A DNA stretch of 9,476 bases, from positions 1 to 9,476 of the forward strand of contig JAITLE010000187.1 in NCBI GenBank assembly GCA_031278075.1. Direction: 5' to 3'. Below the pieces are notes generated by a model that was given only the letters and a program-made list of their open reading frames with translations, searched no databases and was not told where the DNA came from. Of this stretch, positions 5,809 through 9,476 are shown one piece after another. The stretch is from Bifidobacteriaceae bacterium. GTDB lineage: Bacteria; Actinomycetota; Actinomycetes; Actinomycetales; WQXJ01. Position numbers and translations under genes: made by a program. Positions within the stretch are counted from its first letter, which is position 1. Every line of letters begins with the position of its first letter.

Positions 5809-7313
5809 CCAAGTGCCTCGCTTCCTTCGCCGAATCCTGGTTGACCACCGGCGCGCGCCGCGCGCCCCGGCCGCGGCGCCCCCCCAGCGCCAATCGCGGC
5901 GCCACCGCCCAGCTCCAACGCGAGCCAGCCGAGCAGCGGCCACCACGCCGCCCCGAAGTCACGCATGCGATCAGGACCCAGAGCCCCGCTCCCCAGCGTC
6001 ACCAATGTGGCCAGCACCACAGCCGCCAACAACCCGGCGGCCAAAGCCGCCCAGCCCGGATGCCACCACGCCTTGGCTGCGCCGCGGAGGCGCCGCTGCG
6101 TCGACCAGCCCACAAACCAACCCGCCGCCACCGGCGCCGCGACGGCTAACGCCATCCAGGCCGGCGGCGCCGTGGTAGGCAGGAAGCCGAGCACGGGCAG
6201 CGCGGGCTCCGTCCCACCCACGGTGTCGAACGGGGAGAACCACGTCCCCGAGCCCGCCGCGAAACCCGCGCCGCTGAGGTAGGCGACGCCCCAGGCCAAC
6301 GCGTTCGGGACCAGCAGCACGCAGAGCAAGATCAGCGCCACGCCGCCCACTAAGTCCGTCCCCAGGGATGCGAACAGTTCCCGGAACCGCTCATGACCGC
6401 CGATCATCGCCACGACCACAGCCACGGCGGAGGCCGCCACGACCAGCGCGGCGAGCGCCACCGCGCCCTGGAGCACGGTCCGCACCGCTGCGGGCAGGCG
6501 CCACGCGTCCTGCCCGGTCCCGCCGATCGGCAGCGGATGCGGCCGGTTGCCCCAAATCAGCCCGATCACAGCCGCCCCGAGCCCGCCGAACAGCGCCGGC
6601 CACTGCGCTCCGGCGGCGCCGCCTGCCACCACCCACGCGATGAGCGCCGTGACTGCGCCGAAGCCGGTCACACCGCCGGCCACGAGGGGCCAACCCCGGG
6701 CCGATGTCGAATGAGCCAACGCCGCACACGCGAACACGCTGATGAGGGCGATCCCGAGCGGGCTGAGCGTCACGAGAGCCCGGCCCGCGTCTTCGCCCGC
6801 ATACATCCAGCCGAAGTGCCCCAGCACCCACAGGTCGGCGCCGAAACGCCCCGCGTCCGCCCAGGAGACTCCCGCGTTGCTCGCCATCCCCGCGGTCACA
6901 GTGAATGCCGCCACCACGGGCGTCACCACGACGATCCAGCTGAGCAGCGCCGCTTGGACGCCGACGAGCAGACCGGCGACGGTTGGAGCGATCCCGCGCG
7001 GCGAGGTCCGCGTCGCAGGCCGCGCGAGCCGCGGAGGCTCCGCCGGCGTCGCAGGCCCGCCCGACTGAGCAGGCCCGCCAGACTGAGCAGGCCGGGCACG
7101 CCAGGCAGGAGCGATGGGCCGCGGAGGCTCCGCGGGCGTCGCAGGCCCGCCAGACTGAGCAGGCCGGGCACGCCGCGCAGGAGCGACGGCCCGCGGAGGC
7201 TCCGCCGACGTCGCAGGCCCGCCCGACTGCGCAGGCGCAGCAGGCAGCGCGCGCCGCGCAGGCTTCGCGGGCCGCGCAGGCTTCGCAGGAGTGCCGGGAA
7301 CGATCTGACCCAT
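5805..7313 (-). CDS. DUF6350/PerM-like polytopic membrane protein
   Basis: This 502-residue protein has a Pro/Ala-rich cytoplasmic-looking N-terminus of about 105 residues, then roughly eight or nine hydrophobic segments at about 110-137, 181-202, 207-231, 236-254, 279-303, 318-345, 385-403, 420-443 and 453-472, and a short Gly/Arg-rich tail. The pattern, with LSPLGIALI (about 183-191), WGVAYLSGAGFAAGSGTWFSP (341-361 region) and PVLGFLPT (373-380), fits the actinobacterial DUF6350 family, which includes mycobacterial PerM (Rv0955), a protein linked to cell-division protein stability and persistence. Biochemical function is unknown. The start at MGQIV is 8 nt after the ABC gene stop without a strong ribosome binding site, suggesting coupling; a longer frame reaching into the ABC gene has no family support. 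Its TGA overlaps the hemH start. PerM usually neighbours purN/purH, which are absent here. Confidence 0.8.
   Translation of the reverse strand: MGQIVPGTPAKPARPAKPARRALPAAPAQSGGPATSAEPPRAVAPARRARPAQSGGPATPAEPPRPIAPAWRARPAQSGGPAQSGGPATPAEPPRLARPATRTSPRGIAPTVAGLLVGVQAALLSWIVVVTPVVAAFTVTAGMASNAGVSWADAGRFGADLWVLGHFGWMYAGEDAGRALVTLSPLGIALISVFACAALAHSTSARGWPLVAGGVTGFGAVTALIAWVVAGGAAGAQWPALFGGLGAAVIGLIWGNRPHPLPIGGTGQDAWRLPAAVRTVLQGAVALAALVVAASAVAVVVAMIGGHERFRELFASLGTDLVGGVALILLCVLLVPNALAWGVAYLSGAGFAAGSGTWFSPFDTVGGTEPALPVLGFLPTTAPPAWMALAVAAPVAAGWFVGWSTQRRLRGAAKAWWHPGWAALAAGLLAAVVLATLVTLGSGALGPDRMRDFGAAWWPLLGWLALELGGGAAIGAGGAPRPGRAARAGGQPGFGEGSEALG
7026..7232 (-). repeat. 72-bp tandem repeats in the PerM-like N-terminus
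   Basis: Two full 72-bp units (7161-7232 and 7089-7160) encode 24-residue repeats beginning AQSGGPAT and ending RARP. An 18-bp partial unit (7071-7088, AQSGGP) and a further partial unit (to about 7029) follow. The copies are nearly identical at DNA level, pointing to recent duplication. All lie in the Pro/Ala-rich N-terminal extension and keep the reading frame. Confidence 0.85.
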
Positions 7314-7321
7314 TGTGCCCA

Positions 7322-9442
7322 CTATGCTGCCAGGTCCGGTTCGCCGCCCGACCGCTCCCGCGCCAGCAAGTCCGCGAACGGCCCCGGCCGACCAGCCAAG
7401 TCGGCGTAGGTCCCGCTTTGCACCACCCGGCCCGCGTCCATCACGTGGACGGCGTCCGCGTCGCGGACCGTCGCCAACCGGTGCGCGATCACCAGCACCG
7501 TCCGCCCCTCGGCCGCCCGCCTCAACCCAGCCAACACCTCCGCCTCGGCCTCTTGGTCGAGCTGGGATGTCGCCTCGTCCACCACAAGCACCGCGGGTCG
7601 CCTCAGCAACGTCCGCGCCAGCGCCAGGCGTTGCCGTTCCCCGCCGGACAGCAGTTCCCCGAGTTCGCCCACGGGCGCGTCCCAGCCCGCCTCTTTCGAG
7701 GCGATCACCGCGTCGAGGTGCGCCGCGTGCGCCGCCCAGGCGAGGTCCGCCTCGCTCGCGCCCGGCCGCGCCAACAGCAAGTTCTCGCGGATCGATTGGT
7801 TGAACAGGTATGGCCGCTGCGGCGCCACCGCGACCAGCGAGCGCAGCCGCGCCAGCGGCCACGCGTCGAGCCGCCTGCCATCGAGCGTGATCGCTCCCTC
7901 GTCCGGGTCCCAGGACCGCGTGAGCAGCGCAGCCAGCGTCGACTTACCCGACCCTGACGCCCCCACGATCGCCGTCACCCGTCCAGCGGCCGCCGTCAGC
8001 GACACAGCGGTGAGCGCCGCCGCGCCACGCGCCGCCCCCGGATAGCGGAACGTCACGCCCTCGAACCGCACCTCAGGCGCCCCATCGCCCGATGCCGACC
8101 GGGCCGCCCCAGCCCGACCCTCCGACACCAGCGGGTCCCCGCCGCCCAACACCGGCCCAGCCGCACCAGCCCGACCCTCCGACACCAGCGGCCCGCCGCC
8201 CAACACCGGCCCAGCCCGATCCTCCTGCTCCTGCGACGGGGCTCCGACGGGCGCCGGGCGGGCGGGCGGACTGGGGCGGTCGGGATCATGCGGAGGAGGC
8301 GCGGCCGCGCGGTCCGGGACCAACGGCGGCGTGTCGGTCACCTCGAAGACACGCCGGGCGGAGGCGTACGCCTGCTGGAGGTCGGCGGCGAAGTCCTCCA
8401 CCGCGATGACAGGCGCGAACGCGCTGACCGTGATGCCGAGCCCGAGGCCGAGCGCGGCGGGTGAGACCCCGGCGGCGGCCAGGACGATCAGCTCGGCGAC
8501 CGCGGTGGCGGCGATGATCGCGACGTTCAGGCCGCGGCGCAGCGCGATCGTGTCGCCAAGCGAGCGCAGCGCGCGGGACAGCGGCCGGCCGAGCTGGTCG
8601 AGGCTCGCCAGGCGGCGTTCCTGGTAGTCGAAGGCGAGGACCTCGCGGACGCCCTGCACCGAGTCGCGGGCATGAGAGGCGAGCGCGCCGCGGGCCGCGC
8701 GGATCTGGAGCGACGCCTTGGCCGAGCTGGCGCGGCGGAGAGCCGGCGTGACCAGCCCGACCAGCGCCAGACCGGCGGTCAGAGGCGCCACCGCCCAGGG
8801 GCTGACCGCGGTCCCGACGTAGATCACTGTGGCGAGCGGGACGATCACCGCGGTGACAGCGGGCGCGAGGGTGTGCGCGAAGAAGACCTCGACGCGGTCC
8901 ACATCCTTGGTGACGCGGGCCAGCAAGTCGCCCGTGTCACGACCCTCGACCGCGGCGGGCGCCTGCGGCGCCAACTTGTCGTAGAAGTAGAGTCTTAGCT
9001 GCGCCAAGGCACGGAAGGCCACGTAGTGGCCGCAGTACTGCTCCAAGTAGCGGGCCAGCCCTTTGACCAGTGCGAGCGCGACCAGCGCCCAGATGATCTG
9101 CGACGTCGGGGCGAGGGTTGTCGGCCGCGGCGTGGCGAGGCCTCCCGCCAGCCAGGCCGCCTGCGCCTCTTGGGCGCCGAGGACCGCCCAGCCCGCCAGG
9201 CCGAGGAGCGCTATGCCGGTCGCCAGGCCGATTATCCGGAACAGAATCGACAGCCCAAGCGGTTTGAGGATCGGCCGCGCCAACGAGAGCAGGCGCCGGC
9301 GGATGGCCGCCTCCGAGAGCGGCGCAGCCGGATCGGTGGCCGCCGCGGCGCTGGGAGCCGCCGCCGCTAGCGGCGCGGGCGGGCAGTTCGGGGCCGGCGG
9401 CGAACCCAGGGCCGACGGCGAACTCGGGGCCGGCGGGGTCAT
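7322..9442 (-). CDS. CydC-like ABC exporter half-transporter (permease-ATPase)
   Basis: This 706-residue protein combines a type I exporter membrane domain (about 50-370, six predicted helices) with a C-terminal ATPase (457-700). The ATPase has Walker A GASGSGKST (494-502), Q-loop Gln542, signature LSGGERQR (598-605), Walker B VLVVDEATS with Asp622/Glu623, and H-loop His654, so it should be active. The membrane domain carries RYLEQYCGHYVAFRALAQLR (131-150) and DTGDLLARVTKDVDRVEVFF, which resemble the CydC branch; CydDC of E. coli exports cysteine and glutathione and is needed for cytochrome bd assembly. Substrate here is inferred, and a general amino-acid/peptide exporter half is an alternative. 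The Pro/Ala N-terminal extension (1-45) and the 371-456 linker are longer than usual. The ATG overlaps an upstream stop (ATGA) and has GAGG 7 nt before it. Confidence 0.85.
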   Translation of the reverse strand: MTPPAPSSPSALGSPPAPNCPPAPLAAAAPSAAAATDPAAPLSEAAIRRRLLSLARPILKPLGLSILFRIIGLATGIALLGLAGWAVLGAQEAQAAWLAGGLATPRPTTLAPTSQIIWALVALALVKGLARYLEQYCGHYVAFRALAQLRLYFYDKLAPQAPAAVEGRDTGDLLARVTKDVDRVEVFFAHTLAPAVTAVIVPLATVIYVGTAVSPWAVAPLTAGLALVGLVTPALRRASSAKASLQIRAARGALASHARDSVQGVREVLAFDYQERRLASLDQLGRPLSRALRSLGDTIALRRGLNVAIIAATAVAELIVLAAAGVSPAALGLGLGITVSAFAPVIAVEDFAADLQQAYASARRVFEVTDTPPLVPDRAAAPPPHDPDRPSPPARPAPVGAPSQEQEDRAGPVLGGGPLVSEGRAGAAGPVLGGGDPLVSEGRAGAARSASGDGAPEVRFEGVTFRYPGAARGAAALTAVSLTAAAGRVTAIVGASGSGKSTLAALLTRSWDPDEGAITLDGRRLDAWPLARLRSLVAVAPQRPYLFNQSIRENLLLARPGASEADLAWAAHAAHLDAVIASKEAGWDAPVGELGELLSGGERQRLALARTLLRRPAVLVVDEATSQLDQEAEAEVLAGLRRAAEGRTVLVIAHRLATVRDADAVHVMDAGRVVQSGTYADLAGRPGPFADLLARERSGGEPDLAA
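8102..8212 (-). repeat. 54/57-bp duplication in the ABC exporter linker
   Basis: Residues 411-428 and 429-447 are two adjacent copies of GPVLGGG-(D)-PLVSEGRAGAA, differing only by one inserted Asp codon (54 versus 57 bp). They lie in the unstructured linker between membrane domain and ATPase. The near identity of the DNA copies suggests recent in-frame duplication. Confidence 0.85.
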
Positions 9443-9476
9443 CGGCGGACCTCGACAACACGGTCGGCGCCGGCGA
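9439..9476 (-). CDS. C-terminal end of an upstream gene, possibly a partner ABC subunit
   Basis: Only the last 11 or so codons are in the window. One frame reads AGADRVVEVRR and then TGA, the stop overlapping the ABC gene start as ATGA, the same junction seen between the PerM-like gene and hemH. The tail ADRVVEV is the sort of ending found after the H-loop of ABC ATPases, so a CydD-like partner half-transporter is plausible. The other two frames stay open to the edge, so this is inference from so little sequence. Confidence 0.5.
   Translation of the reverse strand, partial: AGADRVVEVRR

Noticed and set aside
5850..5885. Strong GC palindromic stretch as a terminator or origin
   Set aside because: It lies inside the coding C-terminus of the PerM-like gene (Gly/Arg/Ala codons), has no T-run and is explained by GC-rich codons.
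5809..5946. Longer start for ferrochelatase adding 46 residues
   Set aside because: The added Arg/Ala-rich stretch has no counterpart in the family, and the ATGA overlap plus ribosome binding site support the internal ATG.
7026..7232. Possible CRISPR-like repeat array
   Set aside because: The units are contiguous coding repeats with no unique spacers, and no cas genes are nearby.
7314..7862. Longer start for the PerM-like gene, extending 183 codons into the ABC gene
   Set aside because: The extra residues are Gly/Arg-rich without family similarity and overlap the conserved ATPase domain of the ABC gene in another frame.
6393..7957. Plus-strand frames of 338 and 324 codons opposite the PerM-like and ABC genes
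   Set aside because: Repetitive Arg/Ala/Gln-rich translations with no domain; they simply mirror the repeats of the minus-strand genes.

Overview
The window is GC-rich DNA (very high G+C throughout, with strong third-position G/C bias in the real genes) from an actinobacterium. The best evidence is gene order. tRNA-Thr and tRNA-Met, the ribosomal protein L33 gene and HadA/HadB-type dehydratase sequence lie in one line on the minus strand, the arrangement known around rpmG2-hadABC in mycobacteria and relatives. I cannot name the genus. Every gene I can support lies on the minus strand, so transcription runs from high to low coordinates.

Layout in order of transcription. (1) 9476-4747 is a tight operon. 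It starts with the tail of an upstream gene cut by the window edge, followed by a CydC-like ABC exporter half (7322-9442), a polytopic DUF6350/PerM-like membrane protein (5805-7313) and a ferrochelatase, hemH (4747-5808). The first and last junctions are ATGA overlaps and the middle gap is 8 nt, so the genes are probably translationally coupled. (2) 4746-4375 is a 372-nt gene-free stretch holding small palindromes and a possible tRNA promoter. (3) 4374-4012 is a tRNA cluster, Tyr(GTA), Thr(GGT), Met(CAT), ending in a hairpin at 3986-4004. (4) 3804-1780 holds a metal-dependent amidohydrolase related to the imidazolonepropionase/Xaa-Pro dipeptidase group and an AIM24-family protein. They sit between the tRNAs and rpmG, where the mycobacterial arrangement has no such genes. 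(5) 1579-254 is rpmG (zinc-type L33) followed 6 nt later by one gene that fuses HadA-like and HadB-like hotdog domains through an Ala/Pro/Thr-rich linker. (6) 253-1 has no recognisable gene but carries a repeated 12-mer and an inverted partner.

How the genes may work together: the ferrochelatase inserts iron to make haem. CydC-type exporters in other bacteria move thiols needed for cytochrome bd assembly, so the exporter-membrane protein-ferrochelatase operon could serve haem and envelope redox homeostasis; this is inference. The HadA-HadB fusion would dehydrate or hydrate acyl thioesters in fatty-acid elongation.

The main unusual points are a ferrochelatase that looks proteobacterial rather than actinobacterial, the HadA-HadB fusion, and three separate in-frame minisatellite-like duplications in Pro/Ala-rich linkers of three different genes. 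I found no CRISPR array, insertion sequence, prophage or clear defence system.
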